The notes under the pieces were generated by a model. It did no database searches. It worked only from the letters and a program-made list of their open reading frames with translations, and had not been told where the DNA came from. A stretch of DNA of 58,660 bases from CAKOSP01 sp964370755. Lineage in GTDB: Bacteria > Bacillota_I > Bacilli_A > RF39 > UBA660. This document shows, piece by piece, positions 51,362 to 58,660 of this stretch. Position 1 is the first letter of the stretch, and each line of letters starts with the position of its first letter. The stretch lies in contig CAYJKL010000005.1 in assembly GCA_964370755.1 (NCBI GenBank), positions 1 to 58,660 on the forward strand. Reading direction: 5' to 3'. The position numbers and the translations under genes are program-made.

Positions 51362-52523
51362 ATCCTTGTATTGCTTTTAATTCACGCTTTATTTTTTCTT
51401 CTTTATTTTCGATAGCTACTCTTTGTACGATGAAAATCATTAATACAAAATTTACTGTTGATGATCCTCCATAACTTAAAAGTGGTAAAGGAACACCAGT
51501 AAGTGGTATTATTGCTAATATTCCAAGTAAGTTTACTAATAAGTGAAGTGATAACATACAAAATGTTCCGTATGCGAGTATGCTACATCTAAGATTGGTA
51601 GCTTCTTTTGCTATTTTTAACATTCTAAATAATATTGCTAAATATACAAGAATTACTAGCGTTCCTGTGATGAATCCAAGTTCTTCTACTATTATTGGAA
51701 ATATAAAGTCAGTGTGGCTTTCTGGTAAGTACAAATATTTTTGCGTACTGTTTCCTAGTCCTAAACCAAATAAACCGCCATTTTTCATTGCTATAAAACC
51801 GTTGCACACTTGGTAACCTGTTTCTTCAGTGTATCTTGTACAAGGTTCTCTAAATTCAAGTCTTTGCAGCTGGTTACTGTTTAGTATTTCTGCTCCGAAG
51901 TATACTATGGCAATAATTAATATTACTACTCCTGCACCTAAGAATTTCATGACTTTTAGTCTGTTGCTATGAACTGTTGGTACTGATATGAATATAAAGA
52001 ATGTTATACCACCTAATATGAAGGCTGAGCCAAAGTCTGGTTGCATCATTACTAAGGCTGCCATAAATGTCCCTACTACTAATGGTATAGCATATAGATA
52101 TATATTTTTAACATTTTTTTTACTTAATATATTGTAGTATACTGCGCTGAATATTATTATTATTGTTTTTGAGAATTCTGCAGGCTGTAGGCTGAAAAAT
52201 CCTAGATTATACCAACTTTGTGCTTGATTAGTTACTTCTCCATATACAAATAAACCTAGTAAGGAGAGGATACTGAGTGTCGCTAAAAATATTGTGTATT
52301 TACTATATTTTTTTGTTGGATATCTAATTATTAATACAAAACCTATCAAGTAGGATATTCCTAGAAATGCAAGTTGTCTTGTGAAAAAGAAAGATGATGA
52401 AACATCATAACGTAAAATTGTTGATACACTTGATGCACTAAATATCATTAAAAGGCCAAAAATTGCCAATACAGTTGTTAGTATTAATAATGGCATATCT
52501 AGTTTAGCTAGTAATTTACGCAT
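51360..52523 (-). CDS. ftsW: FtsW/RodA-family peptidoglycan glycosyltransferase
   Basis: 387 residues, ten hydrophobic helices, with SEDS-family signatures: SLQPAEFSKTIIIIF, MQPDFGSAFI (catalytic-type Asp), ESHTDFIFPIIVEELGF and GVPLPLLSYGGSS. It polymerises lipid II at the septum or side wall; FtsW is preferred over RodA from the 'ESHTDFIF...EELGF' form, but RodA cannot be excluded. Monocistronic, with its own terminator. Confidence 0.9.
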   Translation of the reverse strand: MRKLLAKLDMPLLILTTVLAIFGLLMIFSASSVSTILRYDVSSSFFFTRQLAFLGISYLIGFVLIIRYPTKKYSKYTIFLATLSILSLLGLFVYGEVTNQAQSWYNLGFFSLQPAEFSKTIIIIFSAVYYNILSKKNVKNIYLYAIPLVVGTFMAALVMMQPDFGSAFILGGITFFIFISVPTVHSNRLKVMKFLGAGVVILIIAIVYFGAEILNSNQLQRLEFREPCTRYTEETGYQVCNGFIAMKNGGLFGLGLGNSTQKYLYLPESHTDFIFPIIVEELGFITGTLVILVYLAILFRMLKIAKEATNLRCSILAYGTFCMLSLHLLVNLLGILAIIPLTGVPLPLLSYGGSSTVNFVLMIFIVQRVAIENKEEKIKRELKAIQG

Positions 52524-52656
52524 ATGACTTCACTCCTATAATAAATAATATCATAAATAAGTAGATTAAGGAAGATTAAATGTAGTTAAGTGGCAAAAAT
52601 AATGTCAAAATAAGTAAATACTCATATTATATATTAGAAATAAGGAGGTTATTAAT

Positions 52657-52848
52657 ATGTATTATTACGGAAATAGCGGATACTACGGACCTAACTATGG
52701 AGGAGCACCAGTATATGCAGGTACAACTTGCGGATATGGCGGCGGATATGGTTATGGCGGAGCTATCTGGATTGTTTTATTTATCCTTTTAGTAATTATA
52801 ATAGGCGCTGGATGGTCAAATTGCGGCGGAAACAATTCTAATTGTTAA
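52657..52848 (+). CDS. YjcZ-like Gly/Tyr-rich miniprotein with one helix
   Basis: 63 residues: a Gly/Tyr-rich head (YYYGNSGYYGPNYGG, GYGGGYGYGG), one membrane helix (IWIVLFILLVIIIGAGW) and a Cys/Asn tail. Head-helix design and 'VLFILLVIIIGA' match the YjcZ/Tiny_TM_bacill sporulation miniproteins. A strong AAGGAGG ribosome-binding site and a terminator show a real expressed gene. Its codons are markedly richer in G and C than the neighbours because of the Gly content. Confidence 0.7.
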   Translation: MYYYGNSGYYGPNYGGAPVYAGTTCGYGGGYGYGGAIWIVLFILLVIIIGAGWSNCGGNNSNC

Positions 52849-52858
52849 AATATTTATT

Positions 52859-52887
52859 AAAAAGTGCTATATAAGCGCTTTTTCTTT
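52859..52887 (+). terminator. Terminator of the YjcZ-like gene
   Basis: AAAAAGTGCT, five-base loop, AGCGCTTTTT with further T. Confidence 0.88.
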
Positions 52888-52931
52888 TGAAGTTGCAATA
52901 TAACAAATTTGTTACTTTTTGATGATTTTAT

Positions 52932-52960
52932 TTGATTTTATTTGTTTTATTTAGTATAAT
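52932..52960 (+). promoter_or_regulatory. Promoter of def
   Basis: TTGATT (52932-52937), 17-base spacer, TATAAT (52955-52960); the leader to the ATG at 52977 is only about ten bases with a weak GTGAT. Confidence 0.7.
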
Positions 52961-52976
52961 AACTTTGTGATGTATT

Positions 52977-53528
52977 ATGAAATTACCAAATATTAAAATT
53001 TTAGATGAAAAAAATTCTTTACTGAGAAAGAAAAGTGAAGAAGTTGTATTCCCTCTTTTAAAAGAAGATGTAAAACTTATTAATGATACTATGAAGTATT
53101 TAAAAATGAGTCAGAATGAGGATTATATTGAAAAATATGATCTTAGAGCTGGTATGGGTATGGCTTTTGTTCAGCTTGGGGTTCTTAAAAGAATTTTTAT
53201 TATTGCTTATGAAAAAGAAGATGGATCCTTTGAAGAACATATTATTATTAACCCTACTGTGCTTAGTACAAGTGATGAATTAGTTTATGTTGAAGAAGGC
53301 GAAGGTTGTTTAAGTGTTGAGAGATCAGTTGATGGAATTGTTCCGAGATATGCTAGAATGACTATAAGTTATCAAGATATTCATGGTAATGATAAAGAGA
53401 TTAGAGTTCGTGAGGAAATCGCTATTGCGTTCCAACATGAAATTGATCATTTAAATGGTATTTTATTCGTAGATAGAATAGATAAGAAAAAGCCATATAA
53501 AAACAAAGAAAATATGAGAGCTATATAA
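52977..53528 (+). CDS. def: Peptide deformylase
   Basis: 183 residues with motif 2 EEGEGCLSVE (metal Cys) and motif 3 AFQHEIDHLNG (HExxH). Motif 1, normally GxGxAAxQ, reads GMGMAFVQLG, i.e. the second Ala is Phe. It removes formyl from nascent proteins. Monocistronic between two terminators. The length fits type 2 deformylases of Gram-positive bacteria. Confidence 0.94.
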   Translation: MKLPNIKILDEKNSLLRKKSEEVVFPLLKEDVKLINDTMKYLKMSQNEDYIEKYDLRAGMGMAFVQLGVLKRIFIIAYEKEDGSFEEHIIINPTVLSTSDELVYVEEGEGCLSVERSVDGIVPRYARMTISYQDIHGNDKEIRVREEIAIAFQHEIDHLNGILFVDRIDKKKPYKNKENMRAI

Positions 53529-53529
53529 G

Positions 53530-53553
53530 AACTAAGGAAACTTAGTTTTTTTT
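53530..53553 (+). terminator. Terminator of def
   Basis: AACTAAG, GAAA loop, CTTAGTT, then T-run. Confidence 0.9.
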
Positions 53554-53554
53554 G

Positions 53555-53582
53555 TAAAAAAAAGAAAGATTTTTATCTTTCT
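53555..53582 (-). terminator. Terminator of smc
   Basis: On the minus strand AGAAAGAT, four-base loop, ATCTTTCT, then TTTTTT; the left arm includes the last smc codons. Confidence 0.85.
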
Positions 53583-56500
53583 AATTTAGTGCTTACAAGT
53601 TTGCTTACACCTGATTCTTGCATAGTTATACCATAAAGTGAATCTGCGTATTCCATCATCCTTTTTTTATGAGTTATAAGTATGAATTGACTTTCCTTTT
53701 TCTTGTCATTAATGTATTTACCAAACATATCTACATTTGCTTCATCAAGTGCTGCTTCTGCCTCATCTAAGATGATAAATGGAACTGGCCTTACGTTTAG
53801 TATTGAGAAAAGTAAACATATAGCAGTTAATGATTTTTCTCCTCCAGATAGAGCAATTGTTGAACTGATTTTTTTTCCTGGTGGCTCTGCTATGATTTCC
53901 ACGCCAGTTGTAAGTAGGTTTTCAGGATCAGTTAATGTTAATTCCCCTTTTCCACCTTGAAATATTTCTTTGAATACTTTTTTAAATTCTTTTGAAACTG
54001 CTTTAAATGATGTATCGAATTTTTTAATCATTATATCGTCCATTTCAACAATTATTGATAGTAAACTGTCACTGGCTTCTATTAAATCTTTTTCTTGGTT
54101 TACTAAAAATTCGTATCTTTCGTTTATTCTTTCATATTCTGCAATACTTCCTAAGTTTACGTCTCCTAGTTTGTCCATTTCTTTTTTTATTGATTTTACT
54201 TTAATTCTTGCTTCTTCCTTTTCTAAGTCAAGGAAGTATTTTTCTTTTGCAGCATCGAATGTAAGATTATAATCTTCACTAAGAATATTTAGCAAGTTTT
54301 CTAGTTTTACTTCAAGTTTTCCGATTGATATTTCTTTATCTTTAAGAAGTACATTTAATCTGTTGCTTTCAGTATTTTTTTGTCTGTATACTACTTCTAG
54401 TGAGTTAACTTCGTCATGTAAATCGTGTTTAATTTCTTTACATTTTTCTAAGTCTTGTTCTAAAACTATTTTTTGCTTAGCTTTTTCTGTAAGAACTTCG
54501 ATTAACCTTATAAGTTCTTCTTCTACTGAATTTGATAATGTGTTATCCATTCCTTTAATTTCGAAACTAATGTTTTCTAGGTTATATTCATGTTCTTTCA
54601 ATGTTAGTTTTTTATTATTGATGCTTTCGTTAAGAAGTACATTTTTTTTGTTTAAAAGTTCTATTTTTTCTTCTGTTTTTTGATATTCTTTTTCAGAGGT
54701 TTCATAATCTTCGTTTAGCTTTGCGAGTTTTCTTCTTTCTTCTTCAAGTTTATTTTTTAAATCTTTAAGAATTTGTTTGCTGCCAGTTTTATTGGTATTT
54801 CCTTTTCCTCCAGAGACTGCTCCGCCTGCATATAATATTTCACCATCTAATGATATGATTCTATATTTATATTCTAGTTTTTTACCGATTTTATTTAGTG
54901 AGTCTATATCTTTTACCACAATTACGTTTCCTAATTGATTTTCGATAATATTTTTGTATTTTTTATCAAACTTTACTAGCTGAGATGCAATTCCGATAAA
55001 GTCTTTTTCATCATTTAACATTTCTATTATTTTTTTATCTATTAGTCTACTTTTTATAGTGTCTAAAGGGAAAAATGTTACTCTTCCTAGATTGTTATTT
55101 TTTAAATAATCTATGCATTTTTTTGTTTCGCTAAAATCATCAACTACAATGAAATTTACAGATTGTCCTAGCGTAATTCCAATTGCTGTTTTATATTCTT
55201 CTGGAACTTCTATTAGATTTCCAATTATGTCGTGAACTTTATCAAATTTTGGATTATTTAATATTGCGCTAACGCCTTTAGGGTATAATTCTCCATTTAT
55301 TATATTATTTTCAGTTATTTCTATTTTATTTTGCAGGTATAGAAGTTCTTTGCTTTGTGCATCTACTAAAGAGTTAGATGTTGATTTTTTAATTTTTAGT
55401 TTTATTACTAAATTTGTTAGTTCATCTACTTCTTTATTTAAATTAGATTTATCTGCTACTAGGTTTGTTATTTCATTGTTTAATATATCAAATTTATTTT
55501 TAACTTCTAATTCTTTTTCTTTTAGTATAACTAACGATTCATTTATTTTACCTTTGTTATTACTATATTTTTGTCTTTCAATAGTAATTTGTTTTTCACT
55601 TGAAAGTTTGTTTATTTCTTCATTTATTTTAATTATTTCTGTATTAATGTCGCTTATTTTATCGTCGTTTTTTATTATTTCTAATTTTAGTTTTTCTATT
55701 TTACTGGTTAACGATTCTTTGCTAAAATCTTCAATTTTTTTATTTAATGAATTTATTTCATCTTTTAATATGTTATATCTTTGATAAGAATCTTCAATGT
55801 CTACTGAAATAAGAGCTATTTCTATATTTTCAACTTCTTCTCTTAGTTTTAAGTATTTTTTAGCGTCTTCACTTTGTTTTTTTAGTGGTTTTACAGTTTT
55901 GCTTAGTTCGTCTATAAGTAATTTTATACTTGCTAGATTATCTTTTGTTTTATCTAGTTTTTTTATAGCTTCTTCTTTACGTTTTTTGTATTTTAAAACT
56001 CCAGCAGCTGATTCAAAGATTACCCTTCTTTCGCTTGCTTTTGAATTTACTATTTCAGTTATGTTTCCTTGAGAAATTATATTAAAAGCCCCTTGTCCTG
56101 CTCCTGTATCTAGGAATAGGTCATGTATATCTTTTAACCTTACTCTTATATTATTTATGTAATACTCATTTTCCCCAGTTTTATAAACTTCTCTTTTAAT
56201 TTCTATTTCATCAAAATCACTTTTTAAATATTTATCACTATTATCAAATGTTAAGGTTACACTTGCTTTTTTTAATGCGTTTCTAGAAGATGATCCAGAG
56301 AATATAACATCACTCATTACCTCTGAACCTCTTAGTTGTTTTACTGATTGCTCTCCCAGAACCCATCTTATTGCATCTACAACGTTACTTTTTCCTGATC
56401 CATTTGGTCCTACAATTGCAGTTATTTCTTTGTTAAATTCTACGTTTGTTTTGTCTGCAAAAGATTTAAACCCTAATGCTTTTATACTTTTTAAATACAT
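53573..56500 (-). CDS. smc: Chromosome segregation protein SMC (short form)
   Basis: 975 residues. Walker A IVGPNGSGKSNVVDAIRW, hinge (~405-540, GVSAILNNPKFDKVHDIIGN), signature STIALSGGEKSLTAICLLF and Walker B PFIILDEAEAALDEANVDMF are all intact; the Walker B has AEAALD rather than the more usual VDAALD. Bacillus Smc has ~1186 residues, so the two coiled-coil arms together are about 200 residues shorter. SMC loops DNA at the origin and aligns chromosome arms. It follows rnc by nine bases, as in Bacillus. Confidence 0.95.
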   Translation of the reverse strand: MYLKSIKALGFKSFADKTNVEFNKEITAIVGPNGSGKSNVVDAIRWVLGEQSVKQLRGSEVMSDVIFSGSSSRNALKKASVTLTFDNSDKYLKSDFDEIEIKREVYKTGENEYYINNIRVRLKDIHDLFLDTGAGQGAFNIISQGNITEIVNSKASERRVIFESAAGVLKYKKRKEEAIKKLDKTKDNLASIKLLIDELSKTVKPLKKQSEDAKKYLKLREEVENIEIALISVDIEDSYQRYNILKDEINSLNKKIEDFSKESLTSKIEKLKLEIIKNDDKISDINTEIIKINEEINKLSSEKQITIERQKYSNNKGKINESLVILKEKELEVKNKFDILNNEITNLVADKSNLNKEVDELTNLVIKLKIKKSTSNSLVDAQSKELLYLQNKIEITENNIINGELYPKGVSAILNNPKFDKVHDIIGNLIEVPEEYKTAIGITLGQSVNFIVVDDFSETKKCIDYLKNNNLGRVTFFPLDTIKSRLIDKKIIEMLNDEKDFIGIASQLVKFDKKYKNIIENQLGNVIVVKDIDSLNKIGKKLEYKYRIISLDGEILYAGGAVSGGKGNTNKTGSKQILKDLKNKLEEERRKLAKLNEDYETSEKEYQKTEEKIELLNKKNVLLNESINNKKLTLKEHEYNLENISFEIKGMDNTLSNSVEEELIRLIEVLTEKAKQKIVLEQDLEKCKEIKHDLHDEVNSLEVVYRQKNTESNRLNVLLKDKEISIGKLEVKLENLLNILSEDYNLTFDAAKEKYFLDLEKEEARIKVKSIKKEMDKLGDVNLGSIAEYERINERYEFLVNQEKDLIEASDSLLSIIVEMDDIMIKKFDTSFKAVSKEFKKVFKEIFQGGKGELTLTDPENLLTTGVEIIAEPPGKKISSTIALSGGEKSLTAICLLFSILNVRPVPFIILDEAEAALDEANVDMFGKYINDKKKESQFILITHKKRMMEYADSLYGITMQESGVSKLVSTKLER

Positions 56501-56509
56501 TATTTATAC

Positions 56510-57160
56510 CTACTTTACACTCTTGCTGTACGCATCTTTTGCTGCTTTTTGTTCAGCTTCTTTTTTACTTTTCCCGATGCCTCTTCCGTAAACTTTATTT
56601 TCGATTATTACATCTACTGTAAAAGTTTTGTCATGAGATTCACCTTCTTCGGTTACTAAATTATACGATATTGATTTTTTACTTGTTTGTACTAATTCTT
56701 GTAGAAGTGTTTTGTAGTCATCAAAAAATCTAGTTTCTAATATTATTTCAGGAACTACTACTTTATATATAAAGTCTTTTGCTGTATCAAAACCTTGATC
56801 TAAGTATATGGCTCCTATTATGGCTTCAAATATATCTGCTAATATTGTATCATTTATGTTACTTTGTTGACCGTGGCCTACTTTTACATATTTTTTTATT
56901 TCAATCTTTTCTGCATAGAAATTAAGAGCTGATTCACAAACATATGATGCCCTTTGTTTTGTCATATCCCCTTCTTTTAGTATTGTATTACGATAAAAAT
57001 ATTCACTTATTATTAACTGAAGTATTGCGTCTCCCAAAAACTCTAATCTTTCATAATTAGTTGCGTTTTTATTTTCATTTGAAAACGATGTATGAGTTAA
57101 GGCTGTTTCAAGTAAATCCTTATCATTTATATATATATTATATTTCTCTAAAAAATCCAT
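56510..57160 (-). CDS. rnc: Ribonuclease III
   Basis: 216 residues with the catalytic signature NYERLEFLGDAILQLIISEY, the second acidic cluster ADIFEAIIGAIYLDQG and a C-terminal double-stranded-RNA-binding domain (YKTLLQELVQTSKKSISYNL, GIGKSKKEAEQKAAKDA). It cuts rRNA precursors and double-stranded RNAs. The rnc-smc order is conserved in Firmicutes. Confidence 0.96.
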   Translation of the reverse strand: MDFLEKYNIYINDKDLLETALTHTSFSNENKNATNYERLEFLGDAILQLIISEYFYRNTILKEGDMTKQRASYVCESALNFYAEKIEIKKYVKVGHGQQSNINDTILADIFEAIIGAIYLDQGFDTAKDFIYKVVVPEIILETRFFDDYKTLLQELVQTSKKSISYNLVTEEGESHDKTFTVDVIIENKVYGRGIGKSKKEAEQKAAKDAYSKSVK

Positions 57161-57254
57161 ATTATCAATCCATTCTTTAATTATTATAACATGTATGGAA
57201 AAAAATTAATAGACTTTCAGTGCAAATTTTGATACAATTATACTAGGTGGTTTA

Positions 57255-57485
57255 ATGAAAAATTTAATTATTAAAATAATACATCTATATCAAAAGACTC
57301 CTCTTGCATCTCATATGCATTGTAGATTTACTCCAACATGTAGTAATTATATGATTGAAGCATTGAATGAATATGGGGTTTGTAGTGGTCTTTATTTAGG
57401 TATTAAAAGAATTTTTAGATGTAATCCACTATCAAAGAAATATGGGTATGACCCTGTAATTAAAAGAGGAGAAAAAATTAAATGA
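57255..57485 (+). CDS. yidD: YidD membrane-protein insertion factor
   Basis: 76 residues with IIHLYQKTP, CRFTPTCSNYMIEALNEYG, LGIKRIFRCNPLS and GYDPVI, the conserved YidD (DUF37) pattern with its Cys residues. It is a small membrane-bound helper of YidC. It overlaps the next gene by 4 bases. AGGTGG precedes the ATG. Confidence 0.93.
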   Translation: MKNLIIKIIHLYQKTPLASHMHCRFTPTCSNYMIEALNEYGVCSGLYLGIKRIFRCNPLSKKYGYDPVIKRGEKIK

Positions 57486-58336
57486 AGAAAATTATATTAT
57501 TGCTTGTAGGGCTTGTTTTTTTAGGAACCGGGTGTATTTTTACTCAGGATAAGCTGAATGACCCTGTTATATACTCTACTACTTATCCGATAACATACAT
57601 GATGGATTATATTTATGGTGATTATTCTACTATTAACAGTATTTATCCAAAAGATACTAATATTTCGGAGTATGAGCTTACTGATAAACAAATAAAAGAA
57701 TATTCTGAAAATGATTTATTTATATATAACGGTTTAAATAACGAAAAAAATATTGCTAAGAATTTTGTTGATGAAAATAATAATATATTACTAATAGATG
57801 CTACTTATACGCTTGCTATTAGTAGTAGTGAAGAAGAATTATGGTTAAGTCCTAATAATGCTTTAATGATAGCTAAAAATATTCGAGATAGTTTGAAAAA
57901 TTATATTGAAAATATTGAGGTTTTAGAATCTATTGAAAGTAATTATGATACTTTAGCAGAAATATTATCTATTATGGATGCTGATTTAAGAAAAATTGGA
58001 AATGATGCTACAAATGATAACAATAATACTTTGGTTGTTTCATCTGATGCATATTTATATTTAGAAAATTATGGTTTTAATGTTATATCTTTAGAAAATG
58101 AAAATAATTTAAGCGAAGATACTCTTGGTACTATTCAAAATAATTTTAAAAATGGTAATTATTTAGGCTTAGTTAATGAATACGGAGATACTAATGAAGT
58201 AATTAACACTTTAGTTGATAGTTATAATGCTACTGCTATTAATACAAATACACTATATAATGAGCCAGAAAACACTGATTATTTGAGTGTAATGCAAGAA
58301 TTTATATCAAATTTAGAAGCTCTTGTAAATAATTAA
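57482..58336 (+). CDS. ZnuA/TroA-like lipoprotein lacking the metal-binding histidines
   Basis: 284 residues with a lipoprotein signal (LVGLVFLGTGC) and the cluster A-I solute-binding fold: STTYPITYMMDYI, YELTDKQIKEYSENDLFIYN, LWLSPNNALMIAKNI and SSDAYLYLENYGF. These align with ZnuA, but DPHxYE, DPHxWL and H-DAFxYL lose their His, and I find no His in the whole protein. It may have lost zinc transport or bind another ligand. No ABC permease or ATPase is adjacent. It overlaps yidD by 4 bases. Confidence 0.8.
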   Translation: MKKIILLLVGLVFLGTGCIFTQDKLNDPVIYSTTYPITYMMDYIYGDYSTINSIYPKDTNISEYELTDKQIKEYSENDLFIYNGLNNEKNIAKNFVDENNNILLIDATYTLAISSSEEELWLSPNNALMIAKNIRDSLKNYIENIEVLESIESNYDTLAEILSIMDADLRKIGNDATNDNNNTLVVSSDAYLYLENYGFNVISLENENNLSEDTLGTIQNNFKNGNYLGLVNEYGDTNEVINTLVDSYNATAINTNTLYNEPENTDYLSVMQEFISNLEALVNN

Positions 58337-58365
58337 TTGACAAGTTGCACTATTTAAGGTAAAAT
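58337..58365 (+). promoter_or_regulatory. Promoter of tRNA-Ser
   Basis: TTGACA (58337-58342) begins right after the preceding stop codon, spacer 17, TAAAAT (58360-58365), 20 bases before the tRNA. Confidence 0.85.
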
Positions 58366-58385
58366 TAAGTAGTAGCAATTTATTT

Positions 58386-58476
58386 GGAGTAATACTCAAG
58401 AGGCTGAAGAGGCGCCCCTGCTAAGGGTGTAGACCGGGCAACTGGTGCGAGAGTTCAAATCTCTCTTACTCCGCCA
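58386..58476 (+). tRNA. trnS: tRNA-Ser (anticodon GCU)
   Basis: GGAGTAA (58386-58392) pairs with TTACTCC (58466-58472); discriminator G and encoded CCA follow. Anticodon loop CTGCTAA gives GCU (58420-58422), stem CGCCC/GGGTG. A long variable arm, as in Ser tRNAs, and a T-loop GTTCAAAT are present. Confidence 0.96.
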
Positions 58477-58486
58477 TTAAAAAATC

Positions 58487-58512
58487 AACTAACCTTATGG
58501 TTAGTTTTTTTG
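58487..58512 (+). terminator. Terminator of tRNA-Ser
   Basis: AACTAACC, TTAT loop, GGTTAGTT and T-run. Confidence 0.92.
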
Positions 58513-58537
58513 TGTCTATTCTATTGATTTAGGAAAT

Positions 58538-58563
58538 AAAAAAAAGATCTATTAAAGATCTTT
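58538..58563 (-). terminator. Terminator of tRNA-Glu
   Basis: On the minus strand AAAGATC, seven-base loop, GATCTTT and T-run, twelve bases after the CCA end. Confidence 0.85.
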
Positions 58564-58574
58564 TATAATCACAT

Positions 58575-58650
58575 TGGTGACCCGTACGGGGTTCGAACCC
58601 GTGAATGCATGCGTGAAAGGCATGTGTGTTAACCATTTCACCAACGGGCC
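58575..58650 (-). tRNA. trnE: tRNA-Glu (anticodon UUC)
   Basis: On the minus strand GGCCCGT pairs with ACGGGTC (one G-U), followed by ACCA. The anticodon loop CTTTCAC gives UUC; the T-arm contains GGGTTCGAACCC. Length 76 with encoded CCA. It would receive the MnmA 2-thiolation at U34. Confidence 0.97.
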
Positions 58651-58660
58651 ACAATAAATG

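Overview
The window is 58.7 kb of a very AT-rich, densely packed chromosome from a walled low-GC Gram-positive bacterium. Genes are closely spaced or overlapping, ribosome-binding sites are mostly AGGAGG/GGTGAT-like, two T-box leaders are present, and many terminators are simple hairpins with T-runs. TGA is used as a stop (yigZ at 45531-45533) and tryptophan is encoded by TGG, so the code is the standard bacterial one rather than the Mycoplasma code. FtsW, a SpoVB/MurJ-type flippase and a glucosaminidase imply peptidoglycan. SpoVB-, SpoIIM- and YjcZ-like proteins look like relatives of Bacillus sporulation genes. Gene order recalls Bacillus subtilis: spoVB-comN-rel-dtd-(hisS/aspS)-6S RNA-tcdA-rarA; dnaG-sigA-trmK-yqfQ; rnhC-cvpA-trxA-uvrC; comEA-comEC-holA; rnc-smc. 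I infer an uncultured member of the Bacilli near the Tenericutes (RF39-like), but the sequence alone does not prove the taxon.

Layout. 1-8.9 kb: a partial unknown gene, a flippase, a BspA/DUF285 surface protein, then comN-rel-dtd and two unknown membrane proteins. 8.99-13 kb: a candidate small RNA with its own promoter, an Asp T-box and aspS, then an unknown gene and a J-domain gene under a consensus promoter. 13.1-19.8 kb: a T-box leader followed by hisS-asnS-gatCAB, forming a His/Asn/Gln charging operon. 19.2-25.4 kb: small membrane proteins, a HerA-type ATPase, a glucosaminidase and a tandem pair of paralogues, only one of which keeps an HExxH motif. 25.4-30.9 kb: probable 6S RNA, tcdA, gpsA, rarA, a Xer recombinase, a tiny Asn/Ser-rich gene, a ZIP transporter and a DUF2726 protein.

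30.9-31.8 kb is an 850-base gene-free stretch that contains a dif-like Xer site (31195-31222). It lies where gene orientation switches from mostly + (left) to mostly - (right), so I read it as the replication terminus. 31.8-45.1 kb is almost entirely on the minus strand: an HTH protein, mnmA, spoIIM-like, a prepilin peptidase and GspF/ComGB, trmK-rpoD-dnaG, then a coupled rnfC-like/rnfD-like/GlmU-C-terminal-like trio, and uvrC. 45.2-58.7 kb: yigZ, trxA, cvpA, rnhC, holA, comEC, comEA, ftsW, a YjcZ-like miniprotein, def, smc, rnc, yidD, a ZnuA-like lipoprotein without histidines, tRNA-Ser(GCU) and tRNA-Glu(UUC).

The observations I rate highest are: the dif/terminus locus with a Xer gene 1.7 kb away; a Rel enzyme whose hydrolase motif is degenerate while its synthetase is intact; a T-box whose specifier region overlaps Asn (AAC) and His (CAC) codons upstream of hisS-asnS-gatCAB; an autonomous ~95-nt RNA at 9029-9127; and the reduced RnfC/RnfD pair coupled to a GlmU acetyltransferase-like protein.
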